NCBI GenBank assembly: GCA_037176845.1
Contig: JAYKXP010000057.1
Span: forward strand, 62,001 to 126,000
Reading direction: 5' to 3'
DNA length: 64,000 nucleotides
Source: Paramarasmius palmivorus
Lineage: Eukaryota > Basidiomycota > Agaricomycetes > Agaricales > Marasmiaceae
Shown here piece after piece: positions 31,865 through 45,595 of the stretch. Numbering within the stretch: position 1 is the first letter of the stretch; the number at the start of each line of letters is the position of its first letter. Under the pieces are notes generated by a model, which saw only the letters and a list, made by a program, of their open reading frames with translations, searched no databases and was not told the DNA's origin. A program made the translations under genes and the position numbers.

Positions 31865-32793
31865 CTAAGCATCCTCGTCCTCCACTTCCTCTACCCGTGC
31901 ACTCCGACTCTGGGGTCGAGAGCCTGCCGAATCGTCCACTTCCTCGACAAAAGCACCGCCATTCTTCTCCAGTTTTTCCGCGCTGCTCATCTTGCCCTCT
32001 GCCTTTGCTGCCTTATCTGCCTTCTTCTTCTTAGACTTCTTCTTGGGAAGGTCCCATTCCCAAAGTGGAATGAACGAGTCGACCTACATAACAGGTGAGT
32101 GACGGGGTCAGAGCAAACAAATCAAACTCACAAATCCAACATCTGCAAACAACTGAGGGAATATCCAAATCCCAGGAGGCACGACAATGATTGTGATGAT
32201 GTAAAATATTAGACGGACAATGGCGATAGCAAAGAATAGTGCTATCAATCCTAGCATGCCCATGCTCAAATACCAAACTCCCAAACGCATAGTGGGCGGC
32301 CACAGCGGGAACATGACACCTCCAAGCATGATAGCGACCATCAGGATCCCCCCTGCGTATGTTGTCCACTGCGAACCATCATAGAACCAAGCATAGTATT
32401 CTTCTGGCGCAAACTTCTGTTCTTGGATGATCTGCAGCGTCTTTGGCGATGACGCTGCTGATCCCGAGGGTCCGCCGCGTTGGACACGCAAAAAGTAGGT
32501 GAAAGCATTGACAGCGTGCAAGACGGTTTGTGCTTCTGCTTCGTTGGTGATCTTCGGAAGGGATTTTTGTTTTTGGTATGCGGGAGAAAGGAGTGCTTTA
32601 ATGGCGGATTTGCCTATCAAAGATATTGAATAATCATGAGAAAGGATATTAGGAAAAACGTACCCTTGAAATAGTCCACCCGTTTCCCATTCAGTGCTCC
32701 AACTCGAACCTTGATTCCTGCACTTCCACTACGTAGGAACTGAGCAACCTTTTTCAGGTCCGGAGGTGCTTTCGCTTGCTGTTCCATCGACAT
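31865..32793 (-). CDS. SEC62: ER translocation protein Sec62
   Basis: Subunit of the Sec62/63 complex for post-translational import into the ER. Three exons (32793-32664, 32613-32132, 32083-31865) give 276 residues. The cytosolic N-domain reads VAQFLRSGSAGIKVRVGALN and GKRVDYFKGKSAIKALLS. EYYAWFYDGSQWTTYAGGIL is followed by two membrane helices (MVAIMLGGVMFPLWPP; MGMLGLIALFFAIAIVRLIF), then IWIFPQLFADVGFVDSFIPL. The tail starts WEWDLPKKKSKKKK and ends acidic (VEEVEDEDA). Everything fits the fungal family. The ATG at 32793 is taken; a second in-frame ATG lies two codons on. Confidence 0.93.
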
Positions 32794-35700
32794 TTTGCTC
32801 CGCAAACGGGTTTATACCGTAGAATGGGTATAGAAGGTTATAAAAACAAGGCGGTAAAGGCAGACCGCGAAGTCGAGAAGAAAGAAAGAAAGTACGTGAA
32901 CTGGCCCGCTGGGCTTTGGTATGAGCTGGATGGTGACACGTCTGCACAAGTCCAGACACAAGTCCCTGTTTGGCTATCACTGACTATGACAAACAAACAT
33001 TCTCATTGGTTGGCAATGGGCGCTTGTTTGGGCGCTCAAAGTAGTCACCTTGGTTCATTCGCGCTTTCTATCATACTATCACTTATCCCAAGATACTTAC
33101 CTCCTTCCACGCATTCAAATCGATCATCACGCAGCTGTCGAGAGCCTACATATGCCCCTCAAATGTGTTACATAGACGTCACTGGGGCCACCTCGAAAAT
33201 TCGTGGAAGATATGAACCGGAGTGACATCCTACATTCCATCTATGCGATTGGTGCTGGCCTTTATACAGCTTAAGGTTCGTTCGGCTAGACTCTTCTCTT
33301 TCACAGAAAGCAACAAACTTCTGATTCACAGGTGACAATGAGGTAGTGTGCACATGCAGATCCTCGCGAGATATGCAGTTTCTAAGGAGACACTGGGCGA
33401 AGTCATCGCGAACTCGTCATATTAGGTTACCCCCCAACCAATGGTGCCAGATTTTCGTCGACGTCGGTAGTTAAGTGGCATCATCTGCCAGTAACACAGC
33501 AGGGCCAACAAAGGACAGTACCATAGAGTATCAAATTCCGAAGCATGTTCACAATTAAGTATATATGCCCTGATGAAGATACAGCGCCACCGCAAGATGT
33601 CGAACACATACTGCATCAATTGTAACTTTAAGCAAGCTAGGTCGAATACAGCCCTCCCATTGGCTTTGAAGATTTGACTTAGAATCAGTGAATCACTGCG
33701 ATTCCCAAGCTCGGAAGACCGGAACACGAACCTTCGTGCTACACCAGGGCAAACCCTGGTCTACAACCCCGAGCGCATTCCAAGAGCGCTCAGTAATGCA
33801 GTAGTAATGTTCACCGAAGGGTCTGAAACGTTAAATATCCCCCTTCTGAGACTCCCCATCATGACAAGGCTGTCGGGCAAACGATGCAGCGTGACTTGGC
33901 AATGTAAAAGCTAGGCAGCGTTCAAAATGTCCCTGGGTGATCCCTTGAAGGTGTGGGTCCAGATTCAGGGCTGAGTGCGCCAAAGCTTCGCTTAGACCTT
34001 TGGCTGAAGACGCCGGCTGTACAAAGAATTTAGACGGCATTTCGAGAACCCAAAGGGCTATCAGCGCGACTCAATAGGCTCCAGCGGGCGAACTAGTCGT
34101 GTCCATGTATGAAACAAGCAGCCATGCGGACTCCGGAATTACTTGAAGTCTTAGTATGTACTATAGGAAGAATTTTGAGCAGGAAGAAGTTGGTTCCAGA
34201 GGACCGCCACAGGACAATCCTCGTATTGGCAAGCTGCTTTGGCGAGATAATCAAAGTTTCTCTTTGAAAACCAAAGTAAAAGCCGTACCTCGGATAAGTA
34301 CCTCGGCGAAACCAGGATGGAGACATATATGCGGTGCCAATGGCCGGGAATCACGGCGTTCGTCTACAAGTAAACATCCGGGGTTGCCTTTCCTGCTTCA
34401 ACGCCCTCAAGTGCAGCCAAGTGCCTATCATTTTTTGTTTGAAGTAATTCGGACATGCTATGCTACGCATCATCCTTCTGTAGTTTCAGCTTCTGAGCAT
34501 GAACGTTTGAGAAGGTCCGTTGGGCTTACCTGATGTGCAATGTGGACGTTCAACCCAAACTAGTGGTTCCAATGCATCCTGTTGTCGATTTGAAATCGTC
34601 ATATGTCGTTGGTCTCCCTCGGCACTTTCAAAAAAAGTTCACACCATATCGTGGTTCTGCAAAGATAGATAAGTATGAAGACCCGGTTGTTCCTCTGGCA
34701 ATTGTTTTGGTTGTCATGGCATTATACTGAGGCTGCAGCCTGCAGGATACATTAGTGCCTCTTGAGACGTCGGGATAAGGGCCGCACATACTTGAGTACC
34801 TCCGGCAAGGCATCATGAATCCGTGATGTGCAGTCTGGTTCTCCCTTACTGTCGTGCACTGTGGAGGCTTCAATCACACAGACGGGTTTACAGTTGATCA
34901 CTTTGCAGATCGTGACGCGAGAATTGACGCAACCGTACCATTGCCAAAACCACTGGCTTGAAGCGTTATTATTGCAGAAAACGATTGTTCTGCTTTGTGT
35001 CATTGAGTAAGTAAAAGGGGACAAGAAGCTCGACAACGTTATTGAGGCACAGAACTCTTGACAAGGACAATTATCTTTTGGACCTGGAATTGATCATCCT
35101 CGAATTTCAACGAATAATAAAGCCCTGTTCCTGACCAGGTTGAGGAAGAAGTTAATGTTGAACGTGGGTCCTCCAGGCTCTCGGCTTTTGTGAAAAGCAA
35201 GCTATTGTGAGAATATAGATGCTACGTTGAAGCTGTTCCGTATGCAGTTGAAACCAGCCAGCACAAACTTTTCGGGAACGCAGGAGTGATAACATCGTGC
35301 TGTGATCATGCTGTGAGTCCATATCGGTTCGGTGAACTCCCCCTGATCTGAACTGACAAGACGCCTTTCAAATTATGTCGAGAGTACACCACGTCCGTTG
35401 AGCTGGATACGAGCCAATGCCATTTGAAGAGTCGTTTCCTCGTGTCCGGGAAGTCAAGCGGAGCATCTTTCACAAGCCTTGGAGTGCCAAAAAGTGCCAG
35501 CGATAGACCACTAGTGTATCAGTAGTAGGCACAGCCTGCATCAGGTATACAGATGAATGATGTGTTTCTGTTTCGCGTTCAGAAGGAAAGGACAGCGAAA
35601 CAGATTCGGTTACGCACTTTGCAGTGTGCAGATCAAATCAGATGATGGATTAGATGGCGAATTCCTCCTTGGAGAGCTTACAGGTAGCAGTTTGGGTTGC

Positions 35701-35916
35701 TAACAGGTAGAATCGATTGCCATGGGGAAGAGAAAGATTTCACACGAGCCTCGTAATGAGGAAATTCCATCAGGGGGGAAAACTTCCAAATCAAGCTGTT
35801 GTTCCATTCCATAAGTAGCCCGGTGTCCTACATAATTGTCACGCTTTTATTGTCCCCTTTGTTCGTTGACCCCTCTTACCCTTTCCTTTTGTTCCTCTTC
35901 GTCGTCGTTCTTCAAG
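32794..35916. other. Gene-poor 3.1-kb interval
   Basis: No coding gene can be supported between the diverging starts of SEC62 and the MAP kinase. Frames of 60-125 codons occur on both strands (such as 34156-34533) but lack domains, splice partners or composition bias. The last 100 bp are pyrimidine-rich and form the MAP kinase leader. The three-hairpin element at 33725-33791 is the only local structure noted. Confidence 0.45.
33725..33791. repeat. Three consecutive perfect stem-loops
   Basis: Three inverted repeats lie side by side: CACGAA-CC-TTCGTG (33725-33738), ACCAGGG-CAAA-CCCTGGT (33743-33760) and GAGCGC-9 nt-GCGCTC (33771-33791). All stems are perfect (6, 7 and 6 bp). They could be part of a structured RNA, a small mobile-element end or a chance cluster. 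The sequence does not match a tRNA, since no T-loop or acceptor stem can be fitted. Confidence 0.35.
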
Positions 35917-37496
<1,580 letters not shown>

Positions 37497-38363
37497 TAGA
37501 TCATCAAGTGGATGGAATGTAAGCCTAGTTTTATTAAACATCCCGTGTAAGGCGGTATTGACGGATGATCTTCCTCTCTTCTCCCCTGCGCGGGCGTCCA
37601 TCGTTGACTAATTTCTGATGGTGTCAACATCCCACAGCCAACGAAAACACGAGCGCGTATTTATTCACATACCCGTCACATAACATGTGTCATGAAGGAA
37701 GCCAATCTATCGCGGACATCAATGCCAACACATCCACATCCTGATCTCGCACCCGCAGCATACTCCTTATCCAATGCCAGGTGGCCAGCTCACCAATTTT
37801 CCCTTCATATCTCGGCGGTCTCGCATCCCATGCGATACCCGCTAGGATAGCCCTTTGACTTCAATACCCTCCCTCGATCTTTCCTACAGTGATGCTTTCC
37901 CGGATCCCTTTCTTTCGGCTCCTGGTGATTGGTTGGATACTCTTTTGGTTGTGATATTCCATGGACACGCTCTTTCTTCCACACATCAATACAGTCATCC
38001 ATGTTTCCTTCGCCACGGTATCGAGTATCAGGCGAAATGTGCATCGGATTGTGTTTTGCTGGACCATGATTATTACTGTCTGTCTGTCTTGCTTTCTTCC
38101 CACTTCCTCGCGCCTATATCTTATCGTATCTACTTTTCATGTATAATAACCTTCACTTTCTCGTTGCGCTTTCCGTATCTCTGTAGCGTTTTTCTGTCGC
38201 TCATTTACTGCACATGTAAAATAGAAATCCAACCGACCGAGATGTCCGAAAGATGCCTGAAAGCGGTGTAACCACCGGCCGCCGTTTCGTCGTCGATATT
38301 ACATACGATCCTCCTTGTCTCATAGATGCCACGAGAGGGATGTTGTCTCTTACTGCATCCACC
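37497..38363. other. Intergenic region
   Basis: Holds the MAP kinase 3' flank and the P450 promoter. The pyrimidine-rich stretch about 38080-38220 gives long frames on both strands that have no domain and are rejected as genes. Confidence 0.4.
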
Positions 38364-40705
38364 ATGGCCACAGATATTGTCTCCAATATCGACCCTTACA
38401 AAGCTCTAGTGGCCGCTGTTGGTATTTTTGTCGTGAGCAGGGTGGTCAATTACGTGAAGGGTCTGCAGGTAAGTTCAGTCAATCAGCGGGTCAAATTTCA
38501 ATTAACGAAGCCTTATACATAGGCTGTGAATAACCTTCCAGGACCACGACCTCCGTTCCAACCTTTTAACCTCCCAGGGGCTCTCATTCCGACGACGTGG
38601 TGGAATACTGGTGCGGACGTTCATTGGGCAAGGAGACATTCATGTGTGTGCTATCCTGGTCTTTTTCTTGTCAGATTCTGACCTACAGGATTACAGTATA
38701 CAAAGACAATGAAACTGTCTCGATAGTTCCCTGGCTCTTTGGAAACCCACAAATATTCACTTCAAATGTAGATGTACTCCGTCAAGTTTCTGCGTCGGGG
38801 CCAAAATCATGTTTCATCAAACCAGAGACAGCTTCCAAGACCCTACTGTGCGTGTACTGGCTCATTTTTCTGTATCTGACTGATGACGTCCCGCAAAAGC
38901 CTCTTCGGCATCAATCTGGCCGCTGCAAACGAAGATGTATGGAGACGACACCGTCGTGTTATGGGGCCTGCTTTCAATTCCAAACTGTTCGTAGGCCCGA
39001 CGCTCCGTCAAACGACATCGGAACTAACTTGCTATGAAAGATACAACCTAGTATGGGACCAGTCTATCAAGACATACCGTGACATGATTCAAAACGAGCC
39101 TGGATGGACTGGGAAGACGGTCGATGCCCCAGTCATTCAAAGCATCACGTTCAAGGTCTTTCGTGCTGTCATAGCCACCTCCGCTTAGCTGACTAGACCA
39201 TCCAGTTCGCGCTACTTGTTTTGGGTATCTGTGGCTTTGGCTTTGATTTTAGCTGGTAAGCACATTTGCCTTCGTCTGGTATCCAGCTGATCAAGAGTGT
39301 ATAGGGGTGCCCCACCAGAAACCGAAGAGGGTGAAATGACGGTTCAAGAAGCTATTCGTACGGTCTTGGATGCCAACATGTTATTGGCGTTTGCGCCTGA
39401 ATGGTTCCTTAAGCTGCCCTTTGGGGAGTACGTGCATTTATTGTTAAATCTCTGGCTCTAGTTGACGATCTCCGTACCATAGGATGAAACGCTCACGAAA
39501 GGCTTATAATCAGCTAACGAAGTTTATGAAGGATCAAGTCGTCTTGAGGAAGGAGGAAGTTCGCTCGCAGACGAAGGAGGAATACAAGCGAGACGCGTTT
39601 AGTATGCTTGTGCAGGCGAACGAATCAGAGGATGGCAGTCCGAAGAATAAGCTAAACGATGAAGAATTGGTACTCTTCTATTACATTTTCCTTCATCAGT
39701 CGTATTAACTACCGTGTAGATTGGGAACGTATTCGTCATGTTGTTTGCCGGTCATGGTAAGTGGGGTAGTATGCTTTGCGTGTGATGTAGTCCTGATTCA
39801 TACGCCATGTAGAAACCTCAGCACACACTCTGGCTGCAACGCTCGGTTTCCTTGCGTACTATACTGAAGCACAGGATGAGGTTCTACAACAGATCATCGA
39901 CGTTGTTGGATGGGAACGCGACCCCGTACGTGCCTTTTATCTTCCTGTCAGTGTTGCTCATTTGCACTACTTGTATAACAGGTCTTTGAAGATTACAACA
40001 ACCTCAATAAAGTTCTTGGAGCGTTCTACGAAGCCCTCAGGATGTTTCGTAAGTACCGTCGTTGCCACTTCCATGCATTCATGACTGAGATAACTGCAGC
40101 TGCCGGCCATGTACTGATTCGATCGCCTACGGAGGACACAACGATGGAAATACCTAATCCAAGAGGGCAGGATGGCATACAGATTCAGCCAGTTCCAAAG
40201 GGGCTTTATGTTCGTCTTTTTTGTTTCCTCTTTCTGCAAGTCAGACTTAACACCTGAGGGCAGGTAACAGTGGATATGGTCGGCATTCGTGCGTACCTAC
40301 TACTCTAACAAAACAATACATTGACACATACTCATGACAGAATATAACCCGCGTTACTTCCCCGAGCCCGAGAAATTCGTACCTTCGAGATGGCACAAGA
40401 TGCAGAACAATGATTCCGAACAATTTACCGCATTTAGTCTAGGTAAGTTACACGTGTTTCTCTGGATCTGGCGACCTCCTTAGAAGCTTTTCGTAGGACC
40501 CCGCGGTTGCATTGGTCGTAAATTTGCCACGACTGAGGCAGTCTGTTTTCTCGCCGTTATCTTGAGGGACTGGAAAGTCGAACCTTTGTTGAAGGCCGGA
40601 GAGACGAGAGAACAGTGGAAGGATAGAGTATTGGATGGGAAGATCGTGCTGACACTCGGTGTGAACGACGTGCCGCTAAGATTTGTTAGGAGGGAAAAGC
40701 CTTGA
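38364..40705 (+). CDS. Cytochrome P450 monooxygenase
   Basis: Membrane-anchored haem enzyme. Fifteen exons: 38364-38468, 38523-38643, 38697-38847, 38900-38986, 39041-39155, 39206-39255, 39305-39427, 39483-39669, 39720-39756, 39813-39925, 39982-40048, 40100-40209, 40264-40288, 40341-40442, 40497-40705. They give 533 residues. An N-terminal anchor (ALVAAVGIFVVSRVVNYVKG) precedes the proline hinge NLPGPRPPFQPF. Helix C has VWRRHRRVMGPAFNSKL. The oxygen-binding helix I is FAGHETSAHTLAA, helix K is EALRMFPA (ExxR), PERF-like FVPSRW follows, and the haem loop is FSLGPRGCIGRKFA. All catalytic motifs are intact. CYP family and substrate cannot be assigned. Another P450 lies at 54716 but is not a close duplicate. 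Confidence 0.92.
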
Positions 40706-40980
40706 CGCTCCAAGCTGGGGATATATCGGGCCTAGTATCTGTCTATTACTTCCCGATTACTTTTGCTCTATGCTCTATATACCACACCTGTTCCGCCATA
40801 GACGCGTAACAACGACCCATATATCGCTTAGCATGCCCGAAATGATCAACGCGTCCCTTCACTTGCGTCATCACTCCGGCACAACTCTTTTTCGGTTTCC
40901 CAACTTTTCCCAATCGTTCACGGCCCTCCCTTTCCTTGTTATATTAACACAGTCAGCATCTACTCCTCTTTTCACACACC

Positions 40981-41929
40981 ATGTCAACCCCCAAGACGGC
41001 TCTCATACTCGGCGCGACGGGACAAACTGGAGGTCACCTCCTCAAGGCGCTCCTCTCTTCCCCTCATTATTCCAAAGTCTACGAATACGGACGTCGTCTA
41101 TCCAACGAAAAATCTGACAAGCTCGTTCAGAAGACAATCAACTTCGACGAAATAGGCCAGGAGGGTGGTGCTTTTGGAGATGTAGACGGAAAGGCTAAAT
41201 GGGACGTGGTTTTCATTACGCTTGGGACAACCAGGGCGAACGCAGGAAGCGCTGAGGCTTTTGAGAGGATTGACAGGGAGTGAGTAGCGAATCGATCCAT
41301 ATGTTGCCTGAGACTGAAATCTGGTTTACTAGATACGTTCTCCGAGCAGCACGCGAAGCAAAATCCAACGATCCCGAAATCAAACAGCGGATCATATATT
41401 GCTCTGTTGCGTGTCTCCTTTCCCGTGGCTCGTTCCTTGTGCTGAATAAGTTTTCCCCTGCTAGTCTGGCGGTGCAAACTCCAAATCCTCGTTCTTATAC
41501 GCCCGGTGAGTAGTAATTCAGGAAGTGCGTGGAAAGACACCTTATGACCACTTCCAGGAGCAAGGGTCTCACCGAAGAAGGCATTGCATCGCTCGGTTAC
41601 TCCGACACAATTATCTTTCGACCCGGTCTTCTCGTAGGCACCGCTCGACCCCAAACGAGGCTTCCCGAAACCGCTGCCAGGTGTGTAAAACTGTGCTCTC
41701 CGCCAATCTGCGACTCAATCACTCTTGTAGTGTTATTACTGGTCTCCTCGCATATGTTTCAGACCGATTTGAAATCAAGGTAGCCCAACTGGGCAAAGCA
41801 ATAGCCAATGCTGGGTATTTGGGATCGGACGGCCTGCCACAAGAAGTGAACGCCACTAGAATATACGATGGAAAGGCTACACTCATTACGAACCCTGGAG
41901 CATTGAAGTTGGCTGCTATGGAGGTTTGA
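40981..41929 (+). CDS. FMP52: FMP52-like NAD(P)-binding protein
   Basis: Atypical short-chain reductase related to yeast Fmp52 (mitochondrial outer membrane) and mammalian HTATIP2/TIP30. Five exons (40981-41279, 41333-41405, 41465-41505, 41558-41680, 41731-41929) give 244 residues, near the yeast length. Signatures: ALILGATGQTGGHLLKALLS (dinucleotide loop), WDVVFITLGTTRANAGSAEA, IIYCSSGGANSKSSFLYARS with the YxxSK-like site, and TIIFRPGLLVGTARPQTRLP. The symbol reflects family resemblance, not proven orthology. Confidence 0.82.
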
Positions 41930-42910
41930 AAGGAATAATGGACTCTGTATATGATAAGACCGCTGTAATGTTAGCATACTTACCGCTATTCACAGGCTAT
42001 CCTTCTCAGAGACGAACCCGCTGTACAGCACCTCGATCCAAATTCGATACAGATCTACGCGGATCGAGTTCCTTGTCCCTCATATCGACATTACATAATT
42101 AGTTGGAAAGATGACAAAGAGATGTCCCTTCATGAAGGTTCATGGGGCTGATTCTTGGTGCGTCGACGTTTCAACATTCATCCGCTGCTTTTCTTAGCCA
42201 GCTAATTTGAGTTATATCAAACTCTGACGAACTTTTACTCCACCTGTAGTTCATCTGATCGTACTAAAGCAGCCTCGCAACCTCACGCACCTCGTCGAGC
42301 TTACAGAGTCAGCGTTTCTCTGACTGAATGCGTATCTCGCTGAGAGACCTCATGGCATGGCATGTTGATTTCGAGTCTTTGCTCCGGTGTTGGCCTTACT
42401 GCCTGAGTATTTCGATCAGGTAAGTGCCGCGCGCTCTGCCTACCTAACGCCGCTGCCACACAAGCATCAAATTCTATGCCCTGAGCTGCCCGACAACTTC
42501 CAGCAACTGGTATAACACAACATTCACCATATATTGGTATACCATCCTCGACTCCTACAGAGTGGGCTGGGGTAGCTGCTTTCAAGGCGCCTTGTCAGAA
42601 GGTCAAATATGCAGTTCAACAAGCTATGTGGCATCGCATCTTGATGCTGAGAAGATGATCTGACCTCCATTAGTAATAGTTGCAGTAAATCCAACTCGGG
42701 ATATAAAGCGACTCGTTGCTACGTGGCGGAATTTTGACATCTCACTATCAGTTCTGCCATCTGGGAGGATGGGCTCCTCTTTTTCGCTTGGAGGTTTGCT
42801 TACTATGCAAGGGGTAATGGTTTCGCCCTTCATCTGTATCGGTGTGAGTCCAGCGTATTTTATTCTCTGCTCAGATATCGGAGGTTCAAACATAGTATTC
42901 AAAGCTAACA
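41930..42910. other. Intergenic region
   Basis: No gene is supported. Minus-strand frames at 42301-42585 and 42624-42950 have no domain. The next gene may have an upstream exon in the last 150 bp of this interval that I could not fix. Confidence 0.4.
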
Positions 42911-44275
42911 ATGTTGCTGCTTGGTAAGCCTCGTGTTCCTTCTGATGCATATCCTCTCATCGGCTCTGTCAACTGTGCTAGGTTTCTATATTTTGCTCTT
43001 TGGACTGTCAGTCCACTTTCTTCGTACGCGCCCAGGCATTGGCAGGAGAAAGCTACACCTAGCTTGGACAGCTGCCCTCTTTGTGACGTCAGTTGCGGCC
43101 TCTCTCATGAAAGCCGCCTACAACATTGGGGTTGCCATGTCTGGTTTCCAAGTTGTCGCACTACAAGACTATAGACCACTAATGATGTGGGTATCCTATG
43201 ACAGTGACCTTCGTCTCGCAATAGAGTAAGCCTTGATGTTATTATGCTATGCTCATTTCTTGATCGATGTCGTATACCAGCTTGACTTGTGGAACATTAT
43301 ATGTTCTCGCCAAGTGAGTCAACTATGTTTTGTACAAACCCAGGACAGGTATTTACCACCAGCAAAGTTGTATCGCAGACACGATCCTTGTAGGTGTCTA
43401 CTCGTGTTTCAATCTTAAGGTTCTTATCCTTAACGAGCCTAGTTATATCGCTTACTCATCCTCTGGGGATGCATGAAGCGCATTGTCGTTCCTTCATTCT
43501 TGATGTTGTTCGTCACAAATGGTGAGGGTTCACGAGTCCTTCTCAACTCGGATGCTCATATGCCAATGATCCATAGCTGTGGGAGCCGTACAACTTGGTT
43601 TTCGCCTTGAAAATCCTCAAATTCTTGGTCAGGATTTGTTGATCGCTTACTATGTTGCCCTTGCGGTCAATAGTACCCTGCTATCGCTACTAATAGGTAC
43701 ACGATCATTTTATGCCATTTGCCTAACACTCCAAATCTTCCTTGCAGGTGGCCGTATCTGGTGGCTAAGTCGAGAGCTACAGGGCAAGTATTGCAGTCTC
43801 GTGGCCATTATGTAAAGCTGATTTATGTCGTCTTTCTTACCTGCCGGCTGAACACCTTTTCTAGCATTGAATCTGGGTTGCTATACTCAGCCTGCCTCGT
43901 TTTGAACACAGTAATAACAGAGTCTACAAGCGAGATCGGTTTTCCACTCGACACAAATCCGGTCATATTACTCATGGTCGTATGTTGACACCAGCATTTT
44001 TTCTGTCACAATCTCAAAAGGCATTAATTCTTTGGTAGGGAATCGCTCCGACTTTGATCATCTTGCGCACAAGTCTTGGACTGACGCAGTGGTCCGTTCA
44101 AGACTCTAGGATAATTTCGACTCTACGATTCGCGATGCCAGGCACCGACGTTACCAGGGAGGCTTTCGAAGTCCGCACCGAAGACTTGCATCAGGAATTG
44201 CCCGACTCCAGTGGCGGCACCGGAGACTTCGGAGCTCAAAAGAGGGCGGACAGTGACGCGAACAGAGTTGTGTGA
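42911..44275 (+). CDS. Agaricomycete seven-helix membrane protein of unknown function
   Basis: Multi-helix protein of a large mushroom-specific group. Exons: 42911-42923, 42982-43225, 43281-43313, 43368-43395, 43443-43521, 43577-43696, 43748-43811, 43865-43976, 44039-44275, about 309 residues. Helices include GFYILLFGLSVHFLRTRPGI, AWTAALFVTSVAASLMKAAY, LTCGTLYVLANCIADTILV, RLLILWGCMKRIVVPSFLML and AIIIESGLLYSACLVLN. The last two with RIWWLSREL are the family's usual core. The tail is hydrophilic. The start is uncertain: relatives carry an extra 40-50 N-terminal residues before the first helix, so an upstream exon is likely missing from this model. The exon ending at 43395 is also tentative (donor GGT|gtctac). 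Confidence 0.65.
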
Positions 44276-45023
44276 AGCACTGTTGGCAGTGCTCTCTGAT
44301 TTCTTCTGTACTTAGTATTCATTTCTCAGTATACTGTATTCCTGCATTGAGCATCTGTGTGTTTTAAGATTCACATAGTGCCGCTGTGCTGGCCTTTCGG
44401 CATTCCCCGGCCTTCGGAAGCGTTCCCGGTGGGCCGAAAAGTACCGGCGCAGTCGCTATTCCCATGGGCCATAAATGCGTTCATTTATCTTCCACATCCA
44501 TGCACTTCCTTTCTATCCTCATTCTAATCCTCTATCCTTCCTTCAGTCGTCTCTCGAGTTGCAGTCAATTTTCACCCACGTAAATGTCTGATTCTCATAT
44601 GCGTTTCAAAAGTAAGACCTACACTTCAGTTTCGTCAGTACGTCGATAAATTTTTCGTCGCAAATGTGAGACGGAACTCCACGAGTCTGATGTATTGGTT
44701 CACTATAGATGAAAATTTAACGTTGAACATCTAAAGCCTTAAGGTATCTAGGGATAATGAGGTATTTTTGATCGCCTTCGTTACAGTGGCGTGATGCTAG
44801 AGTTGTACTTACAAGTTACAGGCCTGCTGTCACCATCAAGCCAAGTACCTCAACTTGTCGCTACGGAGCGACCAGCATCTCTTACAAGCTATAGTGCAAA
44901 AGATTGACTTACTTCCCTCGACGTCATCAAGTCTCGGTTCTTCCTTCTCAGACCTTGGCTTCGTTGGAGAATGTCTGAGGCCGCAAGACACCCCAACCGG
45001 AACCTAAACATTCTTAGAAATCA
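44276..45023. other. Intergenic region
   Basis: No gene is supported. A 66-codon pyrimidine-rich frame at 44386-44583 is not convincing. Confidence 0.4.
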
Positions 45024-45031
45024 TATAAATA
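45024..45031 (+). promoter_or_regulatory. TATA box
   Basis: TATAAATA sits 44 bp before one ATG (45068) and 89 bp before the better-context ATG (45113) of the orphan gene that follows. Confidence 0.5.
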
Positions 45032-45112
45032 CCACCCTTCAACGTCCTATACAACCCAGAACAGCTCATGCTCTTACCACAACTATCACCACCACTGCAC
45101 AATCGGCCAACA

Positions 45113-45595
45113 ATGCTCAGATCTAAATCCACCTCCGCTCTCATACCTGTCGGCAGCAAACAGCCCAGGCCGTCCAAAACCTTCTTCAACTTCGATCCCA
45201 AACTCGCAGCATCGCTAGACAAGTACTCCTTTAAACCAGCAAAGACCATGGCCATGCAGGAGGTATCACCATTCACGCGGGTGGAGGATCTCACTCCCCC
45301 AACAATCGTACTTTCTCCTCCTCCCATAACCATCTATGAGCAGGCAGCTCAAACCCTCGTTGAACAGTTCGAGCGGGATAACTACCAGTGGAGGATCCTT
45401 TTCGACCCTGTCACGGATGCAGTACCGATTGGTTCTAAACGTAAACGGTACCACGACGAATCCGAACAAGAGCGAAGACGTGCTCCGAGACGGAAGGTAC
45501 TGGGCTGGACACCTGGAGATGAGGAACCCGAGCAACCGAAGCAATATAACAGTGCCCCGAGACGGAGAATACAAGGGTGGACTCCATGTCATTAG
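45113..45595 (+). CDS. Intronless orphan protein with duplicated GWTP motif
   Basis: Single-exon gene of 160 residues, unusual among these intron-rich neighbours. I do not recognise the family. It has a Ser/Pro-rich N-terminus (MLRSKSTSALIPVGSKQPRP), a central amphipathic stretch (AQTLVEQFERDNYQWRILFD) and a basic C-terminus. In the C-terminus APRRKVLGWTPG and APRRRIQGWTPC form an imperfect tandem repeat, with KRKRYHDESEQERRR just before as a possible nuclear localisation signal. The start at 45113 is chosen for its AACAATG context; 45068 would add 15 residues. A TATA box upstream supports expression. Confidence 0.55.
   Translation: MLRSKSTSALIPVGSKQPRPSKTFFNFDPKLAASLDKYSFKPAKTMAMQEVSPFTRVEDLTPPTIVLSPPPITIYEQAAQTLVEQFERDNYQWRILFDPVTDAVPIGSKRKRYHDESEQERRRAPRRKVLGWTPGDEEPEQPKQYNSAPRRRIQGWTPCH

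Noticed and set aside
37855..38271. 138-residue frame upstream of the P450
   Set aside because: Pyrimidine-rich leader sequence; translation is Leu/Ser/Phe/Cys-rich with no domain and overlaps frames on the other strand.
44748..44756. TAGGGATAA resembling part of a homing endonuclease site
   Set aside because: Only 9 bases match; chance is enough to explain it, and no intron or homing gene is near.
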